Made by a program: the position numbers and the translations under genes. Below, piece by piece: positions 9,339 to 21,299 of a stretch of 64,000 bases of DNA. Origin of the DNA: Sclerodactyla briareus. Its lineage: Eukaryota > Echinodermata > Holothuroidea > Dendrochirotida > Sclerodactylidae. Each line of letters begins with the position of its first letter. The first letter of the stretch is position 1. Location: positions 124,001-188,000 of the forward strand of contig JAODTK010005534.1 in the NCBI GenBank assembly GCA_026419785.1, given 5' to 3'. The notes beneath the pieces are model-generated. The model worked only from the letters and a program-made list of their open reading frames with translations. It ran no database searches and was not told where the DNA came from.

Positions 9339-11507
9339 TCGGAACCCATGGGAGTGCGCCCTCATAAATGGCACCCCCCCCCTCCCTATTGTCAAAACAG
9401 TACAATTTATGGGCCCCCAGACACACGCTCCTGGCAGTATTTGCTGAAAAACAGCTGCGAAACCTCACTCCAAACTGCAAAATCAGTTTTTAACACGTTT
9501 AAAATGTAGCTGCTCCACTCGGGTCATGAGGTTCTGACCCCACCCCCCCCCCCTCTTTCCCGTGGTACGCTACCGGATTTTCCTCTGGCTCTGACTTCCA
9601 CACTGCTCGAGTTGCTCCATCCACCTCCTCTCACGTAGTCTCTGCCCCGGGCGAACTGTTTCTTGCTGACCACCTCCATTCTGAATCAATATTCGAGCAT
9701 TGCTCCAAGCCCTGACATGTATAGCACTGATTCCATCAACTAGTTTTTTATGCATTTTGGCATGAAGACAGACGACTTCCTCCTGACTCACTGTTTCCCC
9801 AGCCCTTGTCTGCGGGTTCGTTATTGTGGGCACGTATATCATCGCGTCTCGGTTCCTCTTTTCCACCAAACCGCAACCAGACGTCTGACATATTGCTCTG
9901 CTCTACCTCGGATGAAGTCCCCCTCTTCGTTTGTTTGGGGCTGTCCTCATGTTTTGCGCCTGTTCATCAATTACTATTGTTTTCCACTTGCACGTGATCG
10001 TCATCTGACAACACTGGTGTCCCCTTCCCCATCTTCCACTAGCTTCACTCAACAGTTATAACGAAGATTCGTATTTTATCTTTGCTAATTACCTTGCCAT
10101 ACTTCGAGGTTCATACCTCATTTTATGCCTCTTGGCCTTGCCGTTTTATTCTATATTTTCATAAACTGCCCCGACTTTATGATTCTCTGACTTCTTCTCT
10201 GATCATTTCTGCCATATGGTCTCCCTCCCCGTGTTTCTGTATGTTTGTATCGCATCTTGGATGGCGAAGGCCGATACGCCGCCGGGAAGAGATTGGCAAA
10301 CAATAATAGCAATGCGGCTAACTATTTCACAGCATAATAGCATTGTTTCGGGATACAAAGCCGACTTGTTGGTTGTTCCGACTGGATGGCTGTAATGTCG
10401 TGACGTACTCTTCTTTCCTGGATGGCAGTTCTGTGGAATGCACAACAGTCGTCAAAACCGTCTTGAATTATAGTTTACAAATACCTTCAATGTGTTCGGA
10501 TGGGCCAGTTTCTGTGACTACTATGATAGTTCTCATTGTGTGTGCCGTTTTTTATCGTGTCTTCTCATTGCTGAAATAAAATATGATGTCAATGTTCGAC
10601 AACTACAGGACACACTCCTCATGTTTCATTCCCTCTGCGAGGCATCTATTCAGGGAGACATGTAATGTAGATTTTCACTCGATTCTCAGCTATGTATGTA
10701 TGTATGTTAATGTATGTATGTGTCGCACGCGTGGGGACCTTGTGTGAGTGCGGAAGCTGGCTGCTGACCTAAAATAATTTTTCAGTTGGATTTGGGCGTC
10801 CCACGTGCTTCTTTGTTCCCAAGGCATCGCTTATATGGCGCTGCTCGCAGGCCGATCCTGTTTTTGGGGCACTCCACAACCCACGTAGACGCTGAAGCTG
10901 TAAGGGCTCTGGCCGACCGTGATCGTAGTCGTAGTGTTCGCGATGTGCGTGTGCGCAATGCTCCGTGGGGTCCTCTGTGAGTGTGTAACTGGCTGACTGG
11001 AGTGCGAGTACGTTCATTCACTACATTAAAACTGTAGACTCGAGGCGAAAAAAATCTTGCCCACAGAGCCAAACCTTCATCAGGAGAGAATAACGGAAAG
11101 TATCCTTGGAGTCGCTTGTTGGCCGCTGCAGATGATCACCCGCTTGAAAAAACGTCCTTCTCAGAATAGGAACACACTAGCTTCAGTAACTAGTAGTTTA
11201 TTTCCCGAAACTTACGATACCACCCGTCAGAAAACCGCCGTAGTAAGCATATCGCGTAATTTGTTGTTCAACCTAAACTGCGTTCGCAATCTTCGATCGG
11301 TACACCAGGATTTTCTTACACCGAGCTCAGTATGGACGTAACTCTGCACGTACGTGTACGCTCAGGTACACTGGGTATGCTCTTCTATTGGACGTTCGCT
11401 GCGCTGCCAAGCATCACTTAGCAGTCCATTCTTATAAATACCACATCCCGCCGCCGCGCGTCCGCCAGTAGAGTAGAGTTTCGTGTTAAATGTTACGCTA
11501 ATAAACT
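9339..11507. other. No firm gene; short repeats and weak open frames
   Basis: Contains a C-run at about 9,541-9,553 and imperfect TATG repeats at 10,685-10,722. A minus-strand open frame at 9,570-9,869 (99 codons, Gln/Arg-rich, no recognised domain) is possible but unsupported. Two related strings lie about 230 bp apart (TGTGTGAGTGCGGAAGCTGG near 10,741 and CTGTGAGTGTGTAACTGGCT near 10,974), hinting at an old tandem repeat. Confidence 0.4.
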
Positions 11508-11990
11508 CTCTAATGCAATGTCCGATTGGGGACACCGAAACCTTTGCCAACATGTTCGCCCTTACAAAATATCGGATGAGTGTGAATGTGTGTGTCGTAG
11601 CACCACCCTGTCGGCGACCATCTTGGATTTTAATCGAAACTGAATTGATAGTGTTTGTACAATAACTCCTAGTTGTCCTATGAAAAACTTGGACACATGA
11701 TCGTCTAATGGAATCTGGAATGAGTGGCCGACGCTCTGCATGACGGCCATTTTGGATATCTTGCGAAACTGAGTTTTTTGTTGATTTGTGCGTTATGAAG
11801 CATGGCGATCGTTAAAGACCAACTTTTGTTCTCGCACTATACGACCCAACCCGACGGCCATTCTGAATTTTTGCGAAATGATTTTTTTCTTTGGCAGATT
11901 CGACCATGTGCATATTTCGGAGCATGGTGTGTGCATTGAAACCAACCTCCCACTTCCCTGGGTCGTAATCCCCTTCTGATAAAAAAACAA
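11508..11990 (-). repeat. ATGGCCGCC-type dispersed repeat, copy 1
   Basis: On the minus strand this aligns along its length with 62,105-62,810 (+). Shared landmarks are GAAGTGGGAGGTTGG, TGCTCCGAAATATG, AAAATGGCCG.C, AAAGTTGGTCTT.AACGATCG, AAACTCAGTTT.GCAA, AAGATGG.CGC and CAATCGGACA.TGC.TTAGAGA. It is built of alternating half-units each containing an A-rich run followed by ATGGC. No transposase is visible. Confidence 0.8.
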
Positions 11991-12324
11991 CAACAAACAA
12001 AACAAAACAAAAAACAAGGCGAACAATGTCGCCCTCTGATGGATAGAGGGGGATATACACGTTAGCGGTTCGCCAGGCGATGACTAATAGGAGATGGACT
12101 TGAATTTGAGAGTTTGATACAACCTACTCTCATCGAAGATGTAAGCCACACTTTCAAACGGTCGATGATGCTTCACGCATGCCTACCCGCTGGCGCCAGA
12201 GGCTATAAAAAACACCGTGAAGAAAAATATCCCGTGATGTAAGACTCAGAGGGTTTCAGACTCAAAAATTTATATATAGCGCCAAGAAATCCTCCTCGTT
12301 TGGGCGTATTAGAGAGAGTATTAG

Positions 12325-12575
12325 ATTAGCTCAGTCGGTGGAGATCCCGGCCACCTGCAGTACCATTGAAAGATTGCGAGCTCGAATTCCATAATCTCAT
12401 CATGTCTATACAGTGCCCTTGATCAGCTAGGCAAGACGTTCTTGGAGACTTGTTAGACTTGTGAGGAGATTGTGAGGGAGAGCGTCTCGCTTCCCATCAT
12501 CAATGAGGCGCTTTGCGCAGGCAAACGACGCGGCAGAGCGCTATGGAAGAACTAAAATGAAATATTAGACATGTT
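12325..12575 (+). mobile_element. tRNA-derived SINE
   Basis: The head has an A box (TTAGCTCAGTCGGTGGA, near 12,336) and a B box (GAGCTCGAATTCC). The body ends GAGCGCTATGGAAGAACT followed by AAATGAAATATTA, a decayed version of the GCGCTATATAAGAAC..ATT tail of the SINE at 8.1 kb. It is about 250 bp and on the opposite strand to the 8.1-kb copy. It is not a working tRNA, because there is no acceptor pairing. Confidence 0.65.
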
Positions 12576-13719
12576 ACTCGGCTCAATCCCCCATGTGAGA
12601 TATGCGTGGCCATGCATGTGATCTTTATATTTTACTCAATATGAACATGTGGAGAGGGGAGATGATAAGAATTAAAATGGAAGAAAATGAGAACTTAGAA
12701 CTGAATTTACACGATCTCGAATGACGTGTTGTAAAGCGACTGTCCGCCGCTTGCCTCTCCATGAAATGTGCAATCACTTTTGTTGACTCAATACGTACGA
12801 TGTAACTACTCCAAGAATCATATTGAACCGGGTTCTCTTAAAAAAACGTAGAGGAGAAGGAAATGGTTATTAGAGAGAAATCAATCTTTCGTACAGGTTT
12901 CTACATATCAGTAAATCTCGGACATGAAGGGGTCAGTATTATCATAAGTTCACAAGAATGAATGCTCGTTACTCAAAATTAACTATTTCAGACCACTGTT
13001 GTTCAATGGAATATTCTATGTGAAAATATGATCCTGGTAACTGCGGCGTGATAACGTACAGTTTCTGGTTGGATACCAATTTTCTTTTCGTGTTTTGACG
13101 GCTTTAATTTTACCGCATCAATTATACACAGATACAATGCAGAAAGCTTGACTGATGCATAGGGGTTCGAGAGAAAAAATCACTACGCGAAAATGTGTTC
13201 ATGTCCTCTGGACCAATTAACGGGAACGAGGTTCATTGATATGGGCGAAAGGATAGCCGGGTTCGGAATCTAGCAGTCATTGAAGTTTTTTGTTTTTTTT
13301 CCGAGGCGGCTATACTGGCAGTTGCGATGGCGAGGTCTTGGTCTGTCACTTAATGGTTCTGCTGTGATGCAGTAGACTTCTGGGGTTTGTGAAATCCGTC
13401 TCGCTCGCTGTCGACTGCGAGTAGTCATTACCTGAATCTTCCCTGCTCTCCAAGGTTCCCAGGAACTGGTCGAATCCTGCATTTTCATGATTGTCTTTTG
13501 GAGGAAAACTAAAAATGGCGGTCCGGAAGACCAGGTTGGGAGGGCTATCATCGATCGGTATCATCTGAGCACTAGTCGAGATACTAGGCGGAGTTATCGA
13601 CGTGTCATTCAGGGCAATACGGTCAGGGTTCCGTGTGAGCCCCAGCTTGATTCTGAACCTGTAGACTTTAAATCCAATCCAATGATTACAAAACCGCTAA
13701 CGTTTTTTGTGGCTTTTGC
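12576..13719. other. No firm gene
   Basis: AT-rich, with no recognised feature to about 13,270. From 13,699 back to 13,346 the minus strand is open for about 117 codons (Ser/Thr/Asp-rich, no Met until mid-frame, no recognised domain). It is listed only because it is longer than its surroundings. Confidence 0.35.
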
Positions 13720-14050
13720 CGGACAGAAGATCGAACCTAGTCGAGGCCCGGCAAGGGTGCAGACCTAGTATACTGCACATTGTCACTGCGGACCTTCACC
13801 AGTACACATAATAAATGTATGATGCCTCTGTGGGTGGCGGTACTACTGTGAAGAAGGGGTGATTTCACGTAGACGGCAACATGAAATCGCCTACCCCTCA
13901 TTTTCCCCTTTTCCAGTCTTAATGCTGATCGCCAAGCGTGGCCACAAGTAACCATTTTTAAAGTCTTTGTATGACCTGGCAACCTGCCGGCCGGGATTCG
14001 AACCCTGGCTCCCGGGTGCATTGCCGCTCAAGCAACGGTGTACACACGCG
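13720..14050 (-). mobile_element. tRNA-derived SINE-like repeat
   Basis: On the minus strand, TTGCTTGAGCGG resembles an A box and AGGGTTCGAATCCCGG (about 13,990-14,005) is a good B box. Some 250 bp further on, a second B-box-like string (TAGGTTCGATCTTC, about 13,728-13,741) occurs, so the unit may be composite. No ATT tail was recognised and the end points are approximate. Confidence 0.5.
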
Positions 14051-14274
14051 GGCAATAACGGTTGACCTCTATATTACCGTGGACCCCAAAGGGCCTACCC
14101 ATTGCATTAGCCAATAATCCTAGCAGCTGACATGATTGGTCAATTCCAGCTAATTTGTTTGATAAATACTCATAAATAACGCGAGAACAGACAAACGACA
14201 GACGGACTGACTACCTGTACATCATTACACTACGAATTGTGAGAGCCGCGCTGAAAAATTGGGTTGATGTATAC

Positions 14275-17200
14275 CAGCTCAAGACACCATTGATAATAAT
14301 ACATTCCGGGTAGTTGTTATTGCGATGTTAGCGAAGAAAAGTGTCACTTTTATAATGCGGAATTGGCATCGCATAACCATATGTCACCCCATGCTCTTCA
14401 TAGTGACCTAATACTCGATCTACGTAGGAGAATGTTGACACCCGACCTCCGTAATAGTTACAGTTCGAATCGACGGACGCCGCCGCCTAAGTGTGTTCTG
14501 TTCCGTCTTAACTAATTTACCGCTCGTCTAACAACTCCGCGTAAGAACTCTACAGCTATTATGGAGAAATTATTCATTGACAATGATGTTGTGCTAACCA
14601 GGACGTTGAAGATTTTTTTTATATTTTGTTGAACTTACTTCGCGTGATGATATCACGTGGGGAAATGGGAACAAGGCGCGAAGATATCAGAGCTTGGATG
14701 GTATGCGGTAAATCATCATGGAAATTGGTGAAATTGTCAAGTGATGGGCAAAAGCTAATATACCATGAAAAAGAGAGACCGTCATTGACAGCCCCCTGAG
14801 CGGACAATTGGTAGAACATAAACAAACTGAGACAGAGAGCACATTTAAGAGCGACAGAAGTGGTGGCGCTTTCGGCAATAAATGATGCGTTGCAGTATAT
14901 ACGTGGCCCAGTTCATCTAGATGTTTATCCAGAGTTGTACGCCCGTTCCTATTGTAACATCTAGGAATGGTTACTCTCAGTTGAAAAGAGGAGTATCTTC
15001 TTTTTGAGAACGGGGTCCACATGATAATATGATCGCATTACAGCCCAATGTTCTAGGCCTGCAATTCGCGGGTCGATATACCAAGATACAACACATCTGC
15101 ACATGCAGTTACTCTGAGCTCTCGTGCGTTCCATCAGCTAGTGGGTAGTATTACCATCACAAGAAGTAGGCAGAGCGTGCAAGCTCAAAAACAAAGAGTT
15201 CCATGCGGTTAAACGAAACTTCGACTAAAGATCAACCCCACTGCTGCTGTATTTCCATGTTAGTTAAACTACGAACTACAAACACGCATTATAAGGCTAG
15301 GAATCCATAGATGCATTTTGTGGTGCTGTATGAAGTGCAAAATCATTTTTTGCGAGGAAGCGATATTTTGGGAATTTTGACTTTATTATAATTTAAAGAG
15401 GGCTGTTATATCTAGCAACGCGTGATAAAGGACGTTTAAATTGCTTTATTGGAAGATATCAATAGAATAATTTGCCGTATCGGCATCAATTGCCGATATC
15501 CGTACACTAGGTACTAAGTTTGCCTGTGCCTACTCATTCCTATTTTCGTGGTTATTTTATTCGGATTGGGTTTTCACGGCACTTGTTGTGGTTTTCTGCA
15601 TCAACTGCAGCTCCATTTAGGCCATAACGTTATTAAATGTCGTACTCGGATGATCCGCCATTCAGAAGGCGTCTTGCCGCATTAACGACATCCGCATCTT
15701 GGACTCCCAGCCTTAATTCCTTTCCCATGCTTCCTGTAGCTACAAGCCCTCTGGGTCACGGCATCCACTTTCAATTTGATACATATATACTTGTGTTTCA
15801 TATAGGGGTTGTTGTTTTGGTGTACCACCTGAGGTCTGCCCTTCAATGATCTTAATGTTACGCCAACAACATCAGTTTTCCCTCTCCAATCTTGTAACTC
15901 ACTACGTAGCTGTGTTTCTTCTTGCAATGCATCAGGCGATTATTTCTTAGATATAATGTCCTCCGTTATCAACGTCAGTGTTATTGGGTTTTTAAATTGA
16001 TGATATTACAGTAGGGTCCTCGAATAGCATCACTCGAAAAATTTACACCACAACGTTCACTAGGACCTCCGCATACTTTGAAGACAGAGCAATTTCCCCT
16101 CTGTTACTCTTTAAGGCAATCAGGCGGAGCGTACGGGTGCCCATTATTCAACCGGTTATCTGATTTAAATACTCACCTGTCGGTCCTAATTTGCTCATTC
16201 ATCGGATCATATTTAGGTACGCCACCTGACGTCTCCAGATTACTTCAGTATCAGGGGATTATTTAAACTCAAGAGTCATGATCTTGTAACCGTTTATAAT
16301 TTTTCCTAATTCAGCTATTACCATTAACAAGTCTCTGCAGAGGGCCAAACGTTACGTGAACCCCCTCATACTTAACATGGAGTTCTTGGGGATTTGTAGA
16401 ATATCGCTTCAATTATCCTCAAATCCCCATACTCTGACTGAGAAATTCCAATGACACGATTCCAGGGGTTCACGCACTGACGTCCGTTAAGCCGAACGTG
16501 AATATATATTCCAAGCCTTTGAATTACAGGTAATAGTAGCCGCAAGGGAGATTAGAATGACACTTAATGAAATGGAACGGATACGTCCCGAGGCACGTTA
16601 CGAACCTTCAAGGATGTATTCACTCAATTTAAGCATTGATCACTAGGCATCCCATGATGACTTTCTAAGCTTTTCGTTTTCAAACATCCTGAATTCCTAT
16701 ATTGTGGTCGTTGCCCCAAGCTTGTTTGTGAATATGGAAGAGCATAAACCCTTGGATGATATCATAGGTATCGTAGCTATCTATGATAAATTTGCAATTA
16801 GAGGCCGATGTACTAGGTTCAACTAACCTGAGACCATTCCTTGTACCATATAGATTCCTATATTTCTTGACACGTTCTCCACGGTTTTGTTTCGGTAGTC
16901 ATTAGTAGTGCGAATCAATAAATGATATACATCAATTTTCGTCGATCACTCGGAGCCCTCAAAACTTGAAGCAGGTCACGCCGCAGAGAGTAGTGAACAG
17001 ATTGATATGCCAATGTTGGCAGGTTTTATACCGGTCATTAGGCTGTCAATTTCACTCTCACTGAGATTGATCGACGCAGAGAAAACACCAATAATATAGC
17101 TTACAGCCCAATACTTCGAGGTATCCGTCACGGTTATATCGAGCGTCAAACATCTACGTTCGCTCCGGGAAAATCGTGTGACATGTTGCCAGAACGAATC

Positions 17201-18470
17201 GTTACGTCCATATCTCTAAAGCTGTCCATGTCGAGGAGTGTTGATATCTTGTAACTGGTGGTACCGTACGTTGAAACGCCTGACATCTGTGGTCTAACTC
17301 AATTAAGGCGGAGTACCAGATGTCAAATCATCCCTATTTAGAAAGATTTCTCTGAATACTATCTGGTGTTTCTTCTGGATTTCAGACACACAAATATATA
17401 ATTTCAATTGACGAGAACAAATCCCCTGGTATACCTCATAATTGCCATACCGAAATTGAATTTAACCCGCATCGAATTATTTAAGACAAATATCAATACC
17501 ATTTTTGTGTTACACTGGGAGCGCCGAAGAGATTGCACGACGACAAATACTATAGGCTATTGTTCGTTTAATAATATGAATAGTTCCAAGTGAATTCGCC
17601 ATTCTGCATCGGTTAAACTCCTGATAGTGAATGTTTGCCGAAGTCCCGGCGAGGACAGGGAGTGTTGATCCACCAGATCAAATAGCTGAATCCGGTCAAC
17701 GGTGGCTGCCTGCAAATTATAAATTGACAGTGATGGAGTCACTTGATAGCAATGCTGATTACAAGCAACTCCTAGATGACCTAAGGTCTTAGAAGAAAAA
17801 ACAACCTTTAACGACACAAACATGCTCATTACTTCGTGTCGGCAAGAAACAAAACATTGGTTCGCTGATCGAAATGCTACAACTTCCTCAGTGTAACTGG
17901 TACACGTAAGCATCATGTATCACAATACGACTGGCAATCAATGTTCTCAATTTTTAAGTACTATTGACTGGAACACCCAAGACACCAATATAGTTATCGA
18001 AATACATCATTAACATGAAACAAACTGTCCAATACCAGTCTCAAACAGTTCCTGTCGACACGAGACTCTGGGACGCACTCGAGGTAGAGGAAACCAATTC
18101 TTCGGAATCGCCTACCACTACCATGGACGATAAACTAAGCAACGTTCCCATTAGGATCATTAGTAACTCATGAATGAAATAAAGCCACTACTTTGGGCGG
18201 GGACTGTAGAGTGGTACTAGATGGAGTGGAATCTGATTGAACAATGCTGACACTTTTTGGAATTACAGGGATCAATGCTAGGGACGTGGGTTTCCACAAT
18301 ATATAAAACGACATGACCGTGGAACGAAATTCATAATTACGCCACTTTGCTGACGATCTGAAGTGCAAAACAGTGAATCGGAGGAGAAATATTGACAGAT
18401 TACGGGGATGTACAAGCAAGTGGTATCTTATTTCAATACCTGAATATACTATATAGCTTGATCAATTATT
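14275..18470. other. Copy A, first part: no gene
   Basis: Aligns with 36,953-42,060 except for the LINE insertion in B (about 37,815-38,775) and a local difference at 15,150-15,240. An open frame at 17,557-17,916 (-) is broken in the partner at 41,210-41,560, arguing against coding. Confidence 0.6.
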
Positions 18471-18479
18471 AGCTATTAT

Positions 18480-18950
18480 ATATATTCGAGCTCTGCCTAT
18501 GCATAGAGCACTTCGAGATCCAGTCTCTTCGTCAGCAGCCTGAGTTAAGCTATATGCCCCGGTGGTAATTATATCGGTGAGTCGATGACACCTTTAGAGA
18601 TCGGTTCAATAACCACAAGAGTTCTATCCGGCAGAACAAAAAGGATTACCCTGTCGCTCAGCATTACAATTCACCTGGACACAGTTTATCGGATTAACGA
18701 TTTGTATGTTGAGAGTAATTTTCAGTCTACTGCCAGCAAAAAGGTCGAGGCGCTAAACTTATCGCATTAGATCCCATGTGAATGATTTGAACAAGGAGGA
18801 CTCATCCTTCCTAAGCAATTACCTGTATTTCAAGAGAGTGAACTGTATATCACTCTGCACGGTTCACGAAACACGTTCTTGCACTTTATGATCAGTATAA
18901 CTTACGCTGCTGACGAAGTGACAGGGTCTCGAAATATCTTATATTCGTAT
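18480..18950 (+). mobile_element. Penelope-like element relic: GIY-YIG remnant between inverted hammerhead-like ends
   Basis: From about 18,561 the plus strand reads NYIGESMT and later ITLS then ITIHLD. The better-preserved copy at 45.79 kb reads YYIGESMTLQNRF, with QHFNSPG in another frame. YIGE(T/S) and the later HFN.PGH are typical of GIY-YIG nucleases carried by PLEs. The fragment is flanked by inverted related ends: CTGACGA...GAAA at 18,910-18,934 (+) and CTGACGAAGAGA..TCTCGAAG on the minus strand at 18,535-18,512. PLE terminal repeats are known to occur inverted and to carry hammerhead motifs. The RT domain is absent. Confidence 0.55.
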
Positions 18951-18959
18951 ATTGTTTTT

Positions 18960-20830
18960 ACTCATTTTGGTAATAAAGGCATTGGGTTATTTTTTTTGTG
19001 TTTGGTAAATCAGTAAGGAAGGGTAGAAATACTTCTGAAATACTCTACACAGGATCATATCATAAAAGGATTTCTGATATCAGGAAATTTCCACAAACTT
19101 GACAAAGAGGTTGATATAGGCCTATACAAATATATGACATGGTCCAGACTACATCTGTACTGCTATATAACCTGTCCGTAAACCGTACTTAAGTACTCCT
19201 GAGTACTATTATATGTGCAGATATCGAAATATTAGAAGATGTCCCACAAATTACAAAGTTAGTACCAGGCCTCAAGTATGTTTATTTTGATTTGCGATCA
19301 GGATTTATTACCGCCGCTGTTTTACGATCATGTCTGACATATCTATCCTGGGGTCCTTTGTTTTACACAAGCGGAGTTTACGGCACTCCGAGAAAACACA
19401 TTATAGTGCAGAATGATGATGGCAAGACGTATTTCTCCTACTCAACTACTCAGAGAATGCTTAACCATTTTCTTCATAGAAACTTTAATCAAAACCTCTA
19501 GTGACTCTCAGATGATGGGGACTCGTATGCGTATGTGTACATTTAACTTTGATTAAATACGACCCGGATTCACTAATGGAGGAGATGAACACAATAGTAA
19601 AATTAACGACCTGTTTATCATTCGAACGACAACGATGCGCCTGAAAGCATTTGTGATGATCGACAGCGCGAGCAGTAAGCTAATGATATGGCCCGTCGCT
19701 AGCAATTTAGATTGATTTGTGCAGCAATTTACGAAAAAGTATCTTTCCCTAATGGCTAGTCTTGCGTAAAAAGACATTGAACCCCACAACGAATGCTCTT
19801 CCAGCTAAGCAATATAATTGTCTATCGAGTCAAACTCGAAACTCTATTCTCCTCCAAACAAAGTATTGACCAGACAGAAAAAAAGTGAGACAATCATTTA
19901 TTATCATTAGTTTAGTGTGTAGGCCTACATCTTAACGATGGATTGTCGTCATTAAAAATAAATCTTGTAAACATACACTGCACCCAGCAATTTAGATAAA
20001 TTGAAACCCAATGGTATATTTCACGCATTTTTCGTCCAAATAAAATTGATTTAAATAATATTGAAAGTCTGGTGATTTCCGATATACCGAGTTGTGCTGC
20101 AATTACGATATTTTATCGTGACGTCATGCAAATTCGCCGTCGCTTGTTCGCTGGACGCCAGCAGACGACAATCCACCTTTAAAATATACAACTGATTTGA
20201 TTGATCATTTGACTCTCTCTGCTTGAATTCCTGACTTGACTGCCCGTTCGGTTGTCCGACTCATGACTCAAATCACCCAATCGGTGATGACATGACTGAG
20301 CTCAAACCGCATACACTGAATATTCATCACCTCAACATACAACAAACTATGACGTAATAGTAACGGGAGTTGCACGGGGTGATATATAACCTACAGCCGT
20401 GTAACGGTAGGATTCCGTAAGTGCGGAGGCGTAGTTCGGTATAACGCCATAAATGCCAAATTAATGTGGCATTTATCTGAGTTACTGAGGAACGTTGAAC
20501 AGACGATATTGCTCAACTGGATGTACGAATATATAAAATGGCGTCTTCTTGTGTGTGGGACGAAAATTCTCGATACATAACTTTTTCCTTTTTTCAGTAA
20601 TATAAAAGCCCTATTCGAAAACGATTCATTCACGAATTTATTTTTTCAACAGGGCCGTGGTGTTGGGGGGTAAAATGTGTTTCCCGTATCCAATTACGTA
20701 GGGGCTAGGCGACTTCCCTAGGATACGCAGCCTGACAAAACATCAGGGATGGAAGTATATACAATGGTGATTAGTGGGCTCGATTTTTATGACCCCTTCG
20801 CTTTACAATCACCACAACGATACCTCCTAT
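18960..20830. other. Copy A-specific block without a gene
   Basis: No counterpart in copy B, which has instead about 280 unrelated bases (45,950-46,230). It contains no recognised domain. A 69-codon frame at 19,292-19,501 is unsupported. CAGGGCCGTGGTGTTGGGGGG-like sequence near 20,652 resembles a hAT terminus, but no matching second end was found. Confidence 0.45.
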
Positions 20831-21299
20831 AACGATATCTCATGCGCAGACAGACAGAGCATATGAGGATATTTAAAGTTCTATTAACAAGCAAACAAGC
20901 TCACCAGGTATAACACATTTTGTTTCAATCTGAAAAGGCTGTACGGCGCTCGAGTAAAAAAAACGCAGATTCTCTGATGCGAGATTTTGGGACACGCCTT
21001 GGGACTCTCGGGATACGCCTGTGGTCCAGCGAGATTCGTTCATCCGTTGGACGAATGAAGATATCCAATGGATATTAGCTGACGTTTAGATGGCGATGTT
21101 ATGCCAGGAAATCCATTTTCTCGTGTTGCGCAATTCAGGGTTACAGAGTTGATTCTGACAAGAGGGAAGTTTCGAAAAGTAGAATTTGCAATTTCCGGGA
21201 TTGCTTGGACTGTGAACAAGGTTATAGGTGTACCAAGATGGTTACCCACGTGTTGCCACACATGGTTTTTAGCAGCTTCTCCACATATGACTTCAGCCT

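Noticed and set aside
9184-9509. Proline-rich and glycine-rich open frames
   Set aside because: Pure products of the G-rich tract in all frames.
11433-11505. TATAAATA followed 60 bp later by AATAAA, as in a short LTR
   Set aside because: No TG...CA ends, target duplication or second LTR could be found; both motifs are common in AT-rich DNA.
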